Shown: positions 1 through 10,126 of the stretch, piece after piece
Position numbering within the stretch: position 1 is the stretch's first letter
Layout: each line of letters begins with the position of its first letter
Notes under the pieces: model-generated
Databases searched by the model: none
Told to the model about the DNA's origin: nothing
Seen by the model: only the letters and a program-made list of their open reading frames with translations
Assembly (NCBI GenBank): GCA_004431415.1
Contig: QPMI01000603.1
Coordinates: 62,001-126,000 of the forward strand
DNA length: 64,000 nt
Direction: 5' to 3'
Origin: Cyanophora paradoxa
Taxonomy: Eukaryota > Glaucocystophyceae > Cyanophorales > Cyanophoraceae
Program-made: the position numbers and the translations under genes

Positions 1-2640
1 CGACGGGGCGGGGCGGGGCGACGGCGACGGGGCCGGGCGAAGCGACAGCGCCGGGGCGGGCCGGGGAGCCGGCGGGGCTGCACGGGGCTGCACGGGGCGT
101 GCGCCCCGGGCCGCCGCCCGCCGATCCTACGCCCCGCCGTGCAATCCATGCTGCCGCCCTCCGCTCCCTCCGACCATCGCCCCGGGACTCGATCATCCTG
201 CGCGACAGGAGCGCCTTGTCAGCGACGCGTACGCACACAGACCGCTCAACTCACCTCGTCTAGGCCTGAGCCTCACCAAGCTGTGGAAGAGGGGTCCAGA
301 ATTCGGAGCCTGGAGACGGCGCGCGCGATCCAGCGCCTGGAACGCAAGCAAGAATCGTGAGACATGCGTTCGCGCGCCGCTGACGCAAAGCTATGGTCCG
401 GTGGCCCACCCCCGGCGATGGCGACGCGCTCGGCAGGGCGCGCTCGCCGCCAGCGGCGTGCCGGCACTCCATCGCCCGCTACGAAGGAGAGATCAACAGC
501 GAGAAGCGTGCGGCAGTTCGCCTGTCCCCCGTTCCCGGCCAGGCGGCCGCCGCACCTTGGCTCGGCTTGGGCGCAGGGCCAACCAACTGGGCCGACGGGG
601 CTCACCGCCGGCGATCCCTGCGAAATCGAGTGAGCTGTACGTCACGCGTGGAACGCGGAGGGCACGGCATAGACGCACGTCGTCGGTTTGTGGGAGGAAG
701 GCAGGCCGTGAACGCAGCGCCGCACGGAAACACGGCCACGCCAGGGCATAGACATGCAGCTGCGAGAACACGGGCCACATGCGCCTAGCTATAGCTAACG
801 AAAGGGCCGCGCGCCGCATCTGCGAGCTTCCGCCAACGTGCTCGGCACCGCGGCCGAGCGAGCTGCGAAGGAGCATGGGACCGCTCAGGCTTCCTCGGAA
901 AGCTGAGCCGAAGGGCGTCCTCAAGCATCCTCGATCGATATCGCTGTTGGTGTCGCTGCCGCTTTCGCCCAACAGCTGTGTACCCCGAAATCCGCGGCCT
1001 TGCACTTTGAAGAGCACGCAGGGCAAGAACTGGCTGCGGCCTCCAGCACGGGACGCAATGCAATCTCGGTGCGTCGGCGCTGGGCTCTCCACCGCAGCGC
1101 ATCCTGGTCTCCCTTACTCCACAATTTCAAACAGGTCAAACGGAGTCCGCACAGCTGCCGCGAACTTGACGAGCCTCGAGCGCGAACGACGTTCGAAGGT
1201 GCCTACTTGCATCCTCTCGCGTCCCCCGCCTGTCGCCGGCCTGATTTCAAACGCAGAGCGCTGCCCCAGGGCGGCGGGCGCCCGCTCGTGGCGAAGAGCG
1301 CTCGTGTACGCGTCGTTCTTGCCTCTTCAAGCGCCCTTGATCTGCATTCTTAGCCCGGCCGCCGCCGCCAAGTGTTCCTTCTTTTGGTCGGCTCGCGCAG
1401 AAAGGAGAAGGCGGCTGCCGATGCGAAGCAAGGTGCTTTTTCGTTTCATCTCCTTTGCCCCAATCCCTCATTCCGCTGGCGGTCCAGGGAACGGGGTGAC
1501 TGGCCCGCGCGAGCAGAGCACCACCATCCAGTTCGCCTAGCGTCTTCTCCCGCAGGCCAGGTGCTCGCTCTTGTTTCCGCTACTCTCGCGTTGATGTTTT
1601 TGTGACGCCGGCCGCGTGCGCAGCGGAGCGGGTGCCGTTCTCGGACGCGTGGCTTCTGGACGGCCGTGGCCTCGGAGTTCTTGTGCTTGCGGCCGCTGGG
1701 GCGCAGGTGCGGCAGGTGCGGTCGTTTGCCGGCGCGCATTCTTCTCTTCTTTCGGTTGACGCTCCGAGCTCAGCGAGCGCTGCGCCGTCGCGGCGACCGC
1801 GTTCCGGGCGCTCTCAATCTCGGTGTGGGCGCTCGGCGACAGGTGCGGTCTGTTTATTGGCGCGCGTTCTCTCTTCTTTTGATTGACATTCCTCTCCGTG
1901 CGCAGCGAGCGCTCTGCCTTCGACGTCGGGCACGGGCAAGGGATGCTGGAAGCGGGGACGGGCCTCCTGCTCTCTCCTTGCTGCGGTGCGCAGACGTCCC
2001 CTTGCTTCCCACTTCTCTCTTTATGCTAGGAGCCCGCTTATCCTGATGCGCGCAGCGCAGCGAGCGCGGCGACGTTCCGCAGCGAGTGCGGCGAGGGCGC
2101 ATTCTGCCTGGGCCGGAGGCGGGCTGCTGGCGATCGGCTGGGCATGCGCAGGCGGCGGACGATGCCGCAGGCAGGACAGCAGTACTACCTGCTGTTCGGC
2201 AGCTGATTGCAGTTAAAACGTTAGTTTTCCTTTTCTCGGCAACTAGCGCGGGGGACGACGCCGCTTGCAGGTCATTGCGTATTGTGTAAAGCCCTTACAG
2301 CCTAAGTTGCAGGCGGGGCAGATTGGGGCAGATGAGCTCGAGGGCGCCCGCGCACGATCGGCCACGAGGCCGCTAGCTGTTTCACAGTGTGCGCACATCT
2401 ACACGAGGGCGCCGCGCGGGCTCGGGATTGGCCCCCACGAGGGCGCTGAGCTGTGTGCGCATGCGCACATGTACTACGGTACGACCTAGGGGCGCCGGCG
2501 CCACGCGTACGCGTGCCCCGTCGAGCTTGACGACCGACTCTCTCTCTCGGCGAGCTCGAGCCGCGTCGAGCTCAGGCCCATAGCAACGAGCTCGACGACC
2601 GTCGACCGGTACCGGCCACGCTGCTGGCTATAGCTACGTA
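1..2640. other. GC-rich stretch, no supported gene
   Basis: Several open frames of 70-250 codons exist on both strands. They overlap one another and show no recognisable domain, no repeated exon signature and no convincing start context, which is what high GC alone would give. The first 120 bases are a low-complexity G/C run. I see nothing that supports a gene here, although single short exons cannot be excluded. Confidence 0.5.
1702..1925. repeat. Imperfect ~137-bp direct repeat, two units
   Basis: Two related units begin near 1702 and 1839. Both run through AGGTGCGG, a GGCGCGC(A/G)TTCT motif, a TCTTCTTT tract, TTGA and CGAGCGCT. A weaker echo of the GCGCAGCGAGCGC part occurs near 2046-2100. 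The similarity is visible but degenerate. No coding role is evident. Confidence 0.5.
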
Positions 2641-2644
2641 TACG

Positions 2645-2832
2645 CCGGCGCAGTGCGTCCAGCTGCGTCGAGCGGCGCAGTGCGTCAAACTTCGAGTGCG
2701 TCGAGCGACGCAGTTTCGTGAAACTTGGCGCACTGCTTGAAACTGCGTGGAGATTTCGAGCAGTGCTTCATTTCCGACGCAATGCTTGAAATTCCCACGC
2801 AATGCTTGAAATTTCCGACGCAATGCGTGGGT
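2645..2832. repeat. Short degenerate minisatellite beside the retroelement
   Basis: This segment is built from variants of GACGCAATGCTTGAAATTTC and GCAGTGCGTC. At least three GCAATGC(T/G)TG units lie at 2778-2830, with more diverged GCAGTGCGTC/GCGTCGAGC units upstream. It ends 35 bases before the stop codon of the minus-strand retroelement ORF, so it may be part of the element's 3' non-coding end or a minisatellite next to it. Confidence 0.6.
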
Positions 2833-2866
2833 GAGCCAAAAGTGCCGGGGTACGCGGGCGCCGGGG

Positions 2867-5800
2867 TTACTGCCAGAAGGTCAGTTCCAGGGGCCAGCGG
2901 GAGGAGCCGAGGCCGATGCGCCCAGAGTAGAAGATGTGGGACGGGAGGCTAGAAAGCGGGAAAGAGGTGACGGCGGCGGGGCGGGGGGTGAGGCGAAGCT
3001 CCCCGAGGGCCACCGACCAGGTGGTGCTGGGCTGGGAGGGGAGCAGGAGGCCCAGAGGGCCGGACGCTGGGAAGCGTCGGAGGGAAGCGATCAGGGCCGC
3101 GCGCAGCCGGGAGTCGACCGTAAGGACGGTCGGGGCGCTCGCGCGGACGCTGCCAAGCCACGGATCGTCCTCGAAGGCGACGTGGTGGTGCTCGGCAAGC
3201 TGGGCGTCTAGGTGCGTGCGGCACCGCGAGAGGAGGGCCCGATGCAGCGACGGGGCGCGAGCGCCGTCGCGGGAACCGCGGTCGGCGAAGACGTTGGCCG
3301 CGCCGGGCAAATGGCGGGCGGAGATCGAGACGCCGAGAGCCGCGCAGCGGTGCCAGAGGCGAGCGCTCAGGTCAAAGAGGCGGGCCGAACCGCCGCCCCG
3401 AGCGACTGCCGCGACGGCGGAGCGGTTGTCGCAGCGGATGAGAACGTGCGCACCCACCGGAAGGGCGGGGAAGAGCTCGTCCGCGGCGGCCACGATCGCG
3501 CGAAGCTCGCGTTCGTTGCTGCTGGTCTCGCCGCGCCGCATGGGGCCCTCGCTCGCGCGGAGTTCGGGGGGGAAGGTGCCGAAGACGGACCACGCGGGGC
3601 GTTGGCGGACGGCCGTGGGGTCGGCGGACTCGAGTTGATCGAGGAAGGCGGCGTAGCCGTAGCCGGAGGCGTCCGTGAACAGCCGGAAGAAGGTCCGAGG
3701 CGTCCAGATGGGGTGCGCCGGGCGCTCCGGGCGTTGGAGGGCCGCTTGGAGCCAGCGGAGGCAGTCGAGTGTTGGGCCTTCGATGGTGACGGCCGACTGA
3801 TTGAAGGGGTCGGCGAGGGCGTCCGAGGTCGACATGAGGCCGAAAAGTGGCCGAGTCATGAGACGAACGGCTGGGAACGCCATGCGCAGCGCGATGAGTG
3901 AGCCCGCCAGCTTTTGCAGATCGCGAGCCGACGCCGTGAGGCCGCGGGGGCCGGGCGCCCGGTCGAGGACGCTGGCGAGGCGGGCGAGCGTTTTTGCGAC
4001 CTTCTTCGAGGTCACCGCGAAAACGCCGCGGTCGGGACGGACGTCGATCTCGATGCCGAGGTACTCGGTGCACTGAGTCGGTGTGAAGTCGGACTTTTCC
4101 GAGAACGTAATGCCCAGCTCGGGCGCGCAAGCACGTAGGTGCTGGGAGACGAGCTCCGCGATTTCGCGCGACGGGCAGATGAACAGGCCGTCGTCGATGT
4201 ACGTGCAGAGCTTCACGCCCAGCGCTGCCCAGTACTTGGCAAAGGCGCGCGTGACCTTCGTGAAGGCGAAGCAGGCGATGTTCACGCCGAAGCAAAGGGC
4301 CTGGTAAATGTAGAGTTTGCCGCGCCAACGGAACGCCAGGAGGCGCTGGGTGTCCTTGTTCAGGGCGATGTGATAGTAGCCTTTTTTAAGGTCGAACTTC
4401 ACGAGCCAGCAGCCGAAGGTGAGGTAGGACGCGACCTCGTCCAGCGTTTGGTACCGGAACGTCGGCAAGCGGATGAACGGGTTCACGGGGGTGGCGTCGA
4501 GGTACAGGCGGAACTTGTCTGGGCCGGCCTTGTCGACCACCAAGAGCGAAGACTCGTTAACGACGAGCTGTTCGTCTTCCTCGGTGGCAAGGCGGGTGAC
4601 GCCGAGGCGCAGCATCGCCGCGACCTCGCTGTCCACGAAGGCTTCGTGTTCTGGGGTCCGGTGGCACGAGGGGCGTGGGCCCTCGGCGCGCGTGCGGGGA
4701 ATGTCTGCTAACGACGCTGCCGGCGTGCCGTCGGCGTGCTGGAGTGGGAGGCGCAAGCCTTTGCGCAGGATGAGGCCCACCCACGAGGGGACCGTCGTGT
4801 CAGCCCGCCGGAAGTAAGCCCGCCAGGCATGCGCGTAATGCTGGAGTTGCCCCGCCCGAAACTTCTGTGCGGCCGCCGCGAAATCGTACGGGCCGGGGTC
4901 CCCGTGTGCAGCTACGAGTGCCCGCAATTTTGCGAATGGGTCGCGCACAAAGACACGCGGTGTACTCGAGGGTACAGACAGCGGTACAGGCGGCGGTCGC
5001 GACTGGTCACAGTCTACTGGAAGGGTCGTGGCGGGGGGGACGGCTGGCACGGGGGGCCCCTTGCGGTCGGCGGCAGCCGCCGGAGGGGGCGTCGCCGCAA
5101 ACACCCGCGCCAGGAGTGGAAGCGGCTCAGCCGTCGGTCGGCGGCTGCGGCTTGCGCCGGGGGGGCCGCTGGACGGCGCCGCCGCGGCCTCCGCCCCGCT
5201 GACGGTGGTGGGGTTGGAGCTGGGCCGGCTGGGCAGTCCCGTACTGCCGCCGGGCCTGCTTCCAGGCGCGCCCGCGCTGCTGGCCGCGGTGGGTTGGCCC
5301 GCCGGAGCCGGGGTCCTCGACGTCACCGTCGTCGTCGTAGGAGAAGGTCGCGACGCCGCCGTAGGAGTGGGCTGACCGAGGGTCGGTCCGGGCGGAGGAG
5401 CAGGTGGGGCGGACGGACCGGCCTGCGAGGCCTGGGAGAAGAGCGCCGCATGGGAGAGCGTGGGGCGAGTGGGGGCCTTGTCCGGGCGGGGCTGCGGAAG
5501 CTCCGTGCGAGCGAGCGGTGGCATCATGAAGAAGGAGCTCCGCTTGCGGCTCGTCCGGCCGTAGGACGACAGTAGCTCCCGTGGCTCCGTCCACGCGCTC
5601 ACGCTGTCTTGCAGCCGCTTGAGGAGACGCTTGAAGAGCGGGTCGTCCTCGAGGCAGGCCTGGAGCACCGCCGACGTCTGGGCGATGTCCCGAAGCTTCT
5701 TGTAGACCGGGCGGGTGAGGGCGTTCCAGTCCGTCAGGAGCTGGCCGAGGGGGCCGGTCGGGCCGCCGGGTAGGCGGTTGATGACGTCGCCGACCTGGTC

Positions 5801-8110
5801 GAACGCCGCGATGGCCTGGCGGAGTTCCGAGTTGCCCATGTCGCGCAGCACCAGGCCGTGGGAGAAGCGCGCCAGATCGCGCATGCAGGCGATGCCGTAC
5901 TTGGCAAGAGCCGTGGTGATGCGCTCGTCGGGGAAGGGTCGCTGCTGACTGTCGCCGGGGAAGACGGCGTTGTCGAAGCACGACTCGATTTCCTTGATAC
6001 GGGAGGCCAAGTCCGTGACGCGGGCGGAGTTGTCGACCGCCGTGGAGGGGATGTTGAGCTTGGCGAAGGCCGTCTCGCGCAGCGTGAGCTCGGGGAGGCC
6101 CTCGTAGACGAGGGGGGGCTCGGCCGGCGGCGCGGCCTTCTCTGCCGCCGTCGCCTTGGCCTGGGCGGTGGCGCCCTTCGCCTTGTCGTCGCCGCGCGCC
6201 TTCTTGGTGGCCGGAGCCTCTGCAAAAAAGGCATGTCGGCCGGGCTGTGTCCGACCGCGGAAAACAATCAGCGCGGACCGAGGGGAGCCTTCTCCTTGGC
6301 GTGGCCGCGCGTTGCCTTGCCGCTGTACACTGGGGCAGCGGATTCTGCACGATCCCGGGTCAGTGTGACGGAGGGAGGGTTTGGGCTGCGGCGGCCACGA
6401 GTCCGTACCGGACTCGGAGGGAGCGTCGACGTGGGGACTGGCGTCCTGCGGCGTCGAGGTGTCGTCCGAGTCCCAGTCGCCGGCCCAGTCGTCCTCGCCG
6501 GCGGGTTCGTCGCCGGGGGCGTCGGATTCCGCCTCGTCCGCCATCTCCGCGTCGCTGGGGACGAACGGTCGGGCGCGGGTGGAGGATGAGGTCGGGGGCT
6601 GCTCTGTCGGCGCTGCGGCGGCGGGCGGGGCGAGCTTCTGCGCGGCCTGGATGGCCCCGCGGCTGCCGGAGCGGGCGGCGGGGACCCCACGGGGGTCGGC
6701 GGCGAGTGGCGCGGCGGTGTGGGGAGCGGCCTGCCGGGCGGGAGCTGCGGGCCGGCGGGCGGCATCCGGAAGCCGGGGTCGGCGGGGCCGAACCAGTCGG
6801 TCTGCGGGCCCCCGAAGCCCGGGAACATGCCGGCGCCGTGGTTGGCGGTGCCGGAGGAGGGCCAGGGAGCCGCGAAATGCGGGGCGCCTGGACGACCCAG
6901 CCCGCTGGCGTGACCGTGGAAGCGGCCGAGTAGCGGGGCTGCTGCTGGTGCTGCAGGAACGGGGACGGAACTCCCGCGGGCCAGAACGGGGGAGGCGGGC
7001 CGCCGCCGGCCATGCTGGCGAGGCCGGCTTGCAGCATGGACGCCGCGAGCGCCTGCGGGTTGGCCGGCGGAACGGGCGGCAGGTCGGAGACCGCGGGGCC
7101 GGGTTCGGCGTGGGAAGGTCGCGGGTCTCGGCGAACTGCAGGGCCTTGTCGCGGTCGGCTGCGGTGAAGTGGGCCGGGTCAGAAAGTCGGGCCAGGCGAA
7201 TCTCAAGGGGGTCGCCTAGGCGGGGGTGAGCCGCCGGGGAGGCCAGCGGGCGCGTGGACGGACCGGTCTTGGCCTTGCGGCTCTTGGCGGGTTTGGGTGG
7301 CGGGGCCTGTGCTTCCGCCTCCTCGGCGGGTGAAGGCGGGGCGTCTGACTCGCCACCTTCGTCGGCTGAGTCTGCGGGCGCCGGGGGGGCCTTCGGGGCC
7401 GAGGCCTCGGCCGCCTTGGTCCGCTTAGGCGGGCGGGTCGACCGCGAGGCGCGCGGGCGGTCGACGTCGTCGTCCGCGTCCGCGTCGGCGGTGTCGGTGT
7501 TCACGGCCGCAGCCGCCGGCTTGGCAGGCGCGGGGCGGCGCGGAGGGGCGAGGCCGGTGGGCGGGGCTGCCCCTGCGCGGCGGGGTGGGCGGCGGTAAAA
7601 TGAGTGGGGGTGGGTAGCGCACCGGCGCGCTTCTGGGCCGGAGGGGGTGCTGAGGGGGCCGCGGCCGCTCCATGTGCCACCTTCGGAGCCCGTGCTCGCT
7701 GCCAGCGAAAAAAGAAGCGTCAGCAGCGAGCGTGGGCGAGGCGAGAGGGGGTAATGTGTGCGCGGACCGACTTGGGGTCCGCTGGGGGTGCGCTGGCGGT
7801 GGCGGCGGTGGCAGCGTCGGCGTTGCCCGAGGCCGCGGCGCCGCGGCGTTTTCGCGCGGCCTCCGCCGCCTTCAAGATGTGGGGGAAGTACAGGCTGACG
7901 GCCTTGTGGGCCGGCTGGTCCCAGTCGCGCAGCACCGCGGAGGCGTCCCAGTGGCCGGGTGGAAGCCGCAAGCGCGAGAGAAGTCGGCGAACGAGAACTG
8001 CGAAGCGGGCGACCGCTGAGTGCGCTGGCGTGCAGCGAGCGCGCGGCGGGCGAACTTTTCCGAAGGGGACGGTGCCGACTGTCAGGCCGCCCGGAAGAGA
8101 TGCCGGCCAC
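2867..8110 (-). CDS. Retroelement polyprotein: linker, reverse transcriptase, RNase H
   Basis: One 1747-codon frame is open throughout. The last ~650 residues are convincing enzyme sequence. The RT palm shows LVKFDLKKGYYHIAL, then CFGVNIACFAFTKV, then the catalytic YIDDGLF box (YxDD). The RNase H follows with LFTDASGYGYAAF, the NERELRAIVAA helix, IRCDNRSAVAAVARGG and ARHLPGAANVFADRGSR, giving the D-E-D-D set typical of DIRS-like RNase H. A basic/acidic, Ala/Pro-rich linker precedes the RT, with good coding character at about 7560-7110. Between 7110 and 6660 the sensible reading moves through the other two frames and then returns, so the intact frame there is probably deceptive. The true start is unknown; 8110 is only the first ATG. 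After the RNase H about 120 residues lead to the stop. Confidence 0.75.
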   Translation of the reverse strand: MAGISSGRPDSRHRPLRKSSPAARSLHASALSGRPLRSSRSPTSLALAASTRPLGRLRGAARLGPAGPQGRQPVLPPHLEGGGGRAKTPRRRGLGQRRRCHRRHRQRTPSGPQVGPRTHYPLSPRPRSLLTLLFSLAASTGSEGGTWSGRGPLSTPSGPEARRCATHPHSFYRRPPRRAGAAPPTGLAPPRRPAPAKPAAAAVNTDTADADADDDVDRPRASRSTRPPKRTKAAEASAPKAPPAPADSADEGGESDAPPSPAEEAEAQAPPPKPAKSRKAKTGPSTRPLASPAAHPRLGDPLEIRLARLSDPAHFTAADRDKALQFAETRDLPTPNPAPRSPTCRPFRRPTRRRSRRPCCKPASPAWPAAARLPRSGPREFRPRSCSTSSSPATRPLPRSRQRAGSSRRPAFRGSLALLRHRQPRRRHVPGLRGPADRLVRPRRPRLPDAARRPAAPARQAAPHTAAPLAADPRGVPAARSGSRGAIQAAQKLAPPAAAAPTEQPPTSSSTRARPFVPSDAEMADEAESDAPGDEPAGEDDWAGDWDSDDTSTPQDASPHVDAPSESGTDSWPPQPKPSLRHTDPGSCRIRCPSVQRQGNARPRQGEGSPRSALIVFRGRTQPGRHAFFAEAPATKKARGDDKAKGATAQAKATAAEKAAPPAEPPLVYEGLPELTLRETAFAKLNIPSTAVDNSARVTDLASRIKEIESCFDNAVFPGDSQQRPFPDERITTALAKYGIACMRDLARFSHGLVLRDMGNSELRQAIAAFDQVGDVINRLPGGPTGPLGQLLTDWNALTRPVYKKLRDIAQTSAVLQACLEDDPLFKRLLKRLQDSVSAWTEPRELLSSYGRTSRKRSSFFMMPPLARTELPQPRPDKAPTRPTLSHAALFSQASQAGPSAPPAPPPGPTLGQPTPTAASRPSPTTTTVTSRTPAPAGQPTAASSAGAPGSRPGGSTGLPSRPSSNPTTVSGAEAAAAPSSGPPGASRSRRPTAEPLPLLARVFAATPPPAAAADRKGPPVPAVPPATTLPVDCDQSRPPPVPLSVPSSTPRVFVRDPFAKLRALVAAHGDPGPYDFAAAAQKFRAGQLQHYAHAWRAYFRRADTTVPSWVGLILRKGLRLPLQHADGTPAASLADIPRTRAEGPRPSCHRTPEHEAFVDSEVAAMLRLGVTRLATEEDEQLVVNESSLLVVDKAGPDKFRLYLDATPVNPFIRLPTFRYQTLDEVASYLTFGCWLVKFDLKKGYYHIALNKDTQRLLAFRWRGKLYIYQALCFGVNIACFAFTKVTRAFAKYWAALGVKLCTYIDDGLFICPSREIAELVSQHLRACAPELGITFSEKSDFTPTQCTEYLGIEIDVRPDRGVFAVTSKKVAKTLARLASVLDRAPGPRGLTASARDLQKLAGSLIALRMAFPAVRLMTRPLFGLMSTSDALADPFNQSAVTIEGPTLDCLRWLQAALQRPERPAHPIWTPRTFFRLFTDASGYGYAAFLDQLESADPTAVRQRPAWSVFGTFPPELRASEGPMRRGETSSNERELRAIVAAADELFPALPVGAHVLIRCDNRSAVAAVARGGGSARLFDLSARLWHRCAALGVSISARHLPGAANVFADRGSRDGARAPSLHRALLSRCRTHLDAQLAEHHHVAFEDDPWLGSVRASAPTVLTVDSRLRAALIASLRRFPASGPLGLLLPSQPSTTWSVALGELRLTPRPAAVTSFPLSSLPSHIFYSGRIGLGSSRWPLELTFWQ

Positions 8111-9002
8111 TCGCGTTTTGGAGAGACGCGGGCCGGACCGGGGGCCAGGCCGAAGGCGGCGACGATGTCGTTGCGCAGGATCTTGCGGTGATCGCGGGAG
8201 AGCGCCTTGCTTTTCTCGATGAAGGTGACAAGCAAGGGCCGGAGCCAGCCGTGGGCGTCGGCTACCGCCGTCTTGGAGTACTTGGGGACTGACTCGGGGG
8301 ACCAGGCGTAGAGCTGAGTGAGCGCACCGAGCGCCGTCACTTTTTCCCAGGGTTCGAGGGCCGCCCAGTCAATGTGGAGGGTGAGGGGCGCGGCACGGTG
8401 AGCGAGGAGTGGCGTACCGGCACGGAATGTCGTCGTAGTAAATCGGGAACCCTCGCGGGAGGCCGACAGGGATGGTGCCGTACTTGTAGCCGTAGAACTC
8501 CGTGACCTCGAGGCAGGTGGCGCCGAAGGTAGCCAGGAGTACGGCGGCCGACTCGCCGAAGCGGAGTACCGCCTCGTTGAACAGCTCCCGCGGGACCGAG
8601 TCGCGCACCTCCGAGTAGTCACTGGCGATCGCGGTTAGCGCGTGACGTCGAGAGGCGGGGCATGCGGACATGTAGCCAGGGCTGGTGGGGTCGGAAGAAC
8701 ACGGGGCGACGGCGTAGAAACTAGCCTCGTCGACCGCGAAAGCGATGATCGGGACGAGAGAAGTGACCAGCATGGTCGACGCGTCCGCCGGGCGAGACTG
8801 GCAGGCCGTCGGTTAATAAGCGAGCGGGGGATCATGCAGGCGTGACGGGGGCGGCCCACCATGAGACCGCCGTCAAGCGTGCCGCTGGAGAGGAACGGGG
8901 GGAAGATCCCCGCCGTCGTCGCGCAGTCGCCGCAGAAGAGGAGGCGATGCGGTTCGGGCGCGTGGCGCCAGTAGTCGATGATCATGGAGGCGGACACGCT
9001 CA
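7720..9002 (-). pseudogene. Retroelement ORF1-like region, frame-broken
   Basis: Three minus-strand segments with good coding character succeed each other in different frames. The first starts at the ATG near 9002 (MSVSASMIIDYWRHAPEPHR) and contains a CGDC motif. The second, about 8773-8420, contains SVPRELFNEAVLRFGESAA and EVTEFYGYKYGTIP. The third, about 8420-7720, contains HIDWAALEPWEKVTALGAL and KALSRDHRKILRND. I do not recognise a domain; a gag-like or accessory ORF1 is inferred only from its position upstream of the RT. The frame changes near 8780 and 8420 could be indels in a decayed element, introns or sequence errors. The end overlaps the start of the RT polyprotein ORF. Confidence 0.45.
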
Positions 9003-9172
9003 TCGCCTTGCTGCCGCTGCCGGCGTCCTTATCTGCGCGGGGCCGTGTCAGCCGGTGTGTTGCGGCTGCGGCGTGGCGGGGGAGGGGCGGGGAGGCTAGA
9101 TAGAGGAGCGCGGTGCGGCGCGCGTCGACTCTCGCGGGGTCTGCCGTCGGAGCCGACGGGGATCGCCGCTGC

Positions 9173-9825
9173 CTCGCCGGTGCGCGCGCCGGGCTCCGCC
9201 GGGGCACCGCGCGGGAGGGAACGGAGCACGTAACCGTGACTCAACGTCCCGCGGGGCTCGCCGGCGTGCCGGGCGCGAGCTTCTCCGCCTTCTCGCCAGT
9301 GCGCGCGCCGGGCTCTGCCGGGGCACTGCGCGAGGTGGGACGGAGCACGCGGCCCGTGCATCTACGTCCCGCGGGGCCCGCCGGCGCGCCGGTGGGTCTC
9401 GCCGCCTTCCTGTCGATGTACGCGCCGGGCTCCGCCGGGACATCACACAGGGAAAAAAGGATGGGAGCGGAGCACGTGGGCGTGCCTCGACGCTCTGCGG
9501 GGTTCGCCGGCGCGCCGGCCGCGAGCCTCTCCGCCTTCTCGCCAGTGCACGCGCCGGTCTCCGCCGGGGCACTGCGCGAGGTGGGACGGAGCACGCGACC
9601 CGTGCCTCGACGTCCCGCGGGAGACCCCGGCGCGCCGGTGGGTCTCGCCGCCTTCCTGTCGATGTACGCGCCGGGCTCCGCCGGGACATCGCACAGGGGA
9701 AGAAAGCGGAGCACGCAGTCGTGCCTCGACGCTCTGCGGGGCTCGCCGGCGCGCCGGCCGCGAGCCGCTCCGCCTTCCTGCCGGTGTGCGCGCCGGGCTT
9801 TGCCGGGACACCGCGCAAGGTATGA
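9173..9825. repeat. ~120-bp minisatellite with ~245-bp higher-order period
   Basis: Six units start near 9173, 9293, 9410, 9537, 9656 and 9777, each anchored by GCGCGCCGGGCTCCGCCGGG or a close variant. Units 2 and 4 share CTCGCCAGTG and CACTGCGCGAGGTGGG. Units 3 and 5 share CTGTCGATGTACGCGCCGGG. This alternation gives a two-unit higher-order repeat of about 245 bp. Both strands stay open through the array, reading as a ~40-residue Ala/Pro/Gly/Arg repeat, so translation is possible but not demonstrated. Confidence 0.85.
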
Positions 9826-9839
9826 TGATGGCGGCCGCC

Positions 9840-10126
9840 GAGGTCCTGGAGCGCCACCGTTTTTGGCTCTCTCGCTCGGTGGCCGCCGTCATCTGCGCCG
9901 CGCCGCCGGCATGTCAGGCAGTGCATGGCGGCGCGGGTGTGGTCGGGGCGGCTTCGAGGCGGAGTTCGTCGCGCCCGTCATCGCCGCGTCGACCCAGCCG
10001 TCGCGAGGCCATGCGCGAGATGCGTAAGTGTGCGTCGCGACGGAATCGAGAAGGGAAAAACAAAGAAAAGGAAGGGCTGTCGGGCTCAGACACTTAAACG
10101 AGCGAGATAGTGCTCGGGCTAGGGTT
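9840..10126. other. Unassigned spacer after the minisatellite
   Basis: GC-rich sequence with no domain or repeat that I can recognise. A purine-rich stretch (AAGGGAAAAACAAAGAAAAG) lies at about 10050-10073. Confidence 0.4.

Larger units (their letters stand above)
2867..9002 (-). mobile_element. DIRS-like (YR-type) retroelement, termini not resolved
   Basis: The unit comprises an ORF1-like region (about 9002-7720) followed on the same strand by a long RT/RNase H ORF that stops at 2867. The RT palm and RNase H are most like DIRS-type elements. No long terminal repeat, aspartic protease or DDE integrase is visible. I also found no tyrosine recombinase or methyltransferase domain, which complete DIRS elements normally carry, so the copy is either truncated or has that part in the frame-broken 5' region. 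No target-site duplication could be identified. The ends given are those of the readable coding part. Confidence 0.65.

Noticed and set aside
779-1540. A 253-codon plus-strand ORF near the left edge
   Set aside because: No motif, no internal repeat or paralogue support, and competing minus-strand frames of similar length. Expected by chance at this GC content.
9113-10027. A 304-codon ORF across the minisatellite
   Set aside because: Repeat units of near-multiple-of-three length in GC-rich DNA keep frames open on both strands, so there is no reason to prefer one strand.
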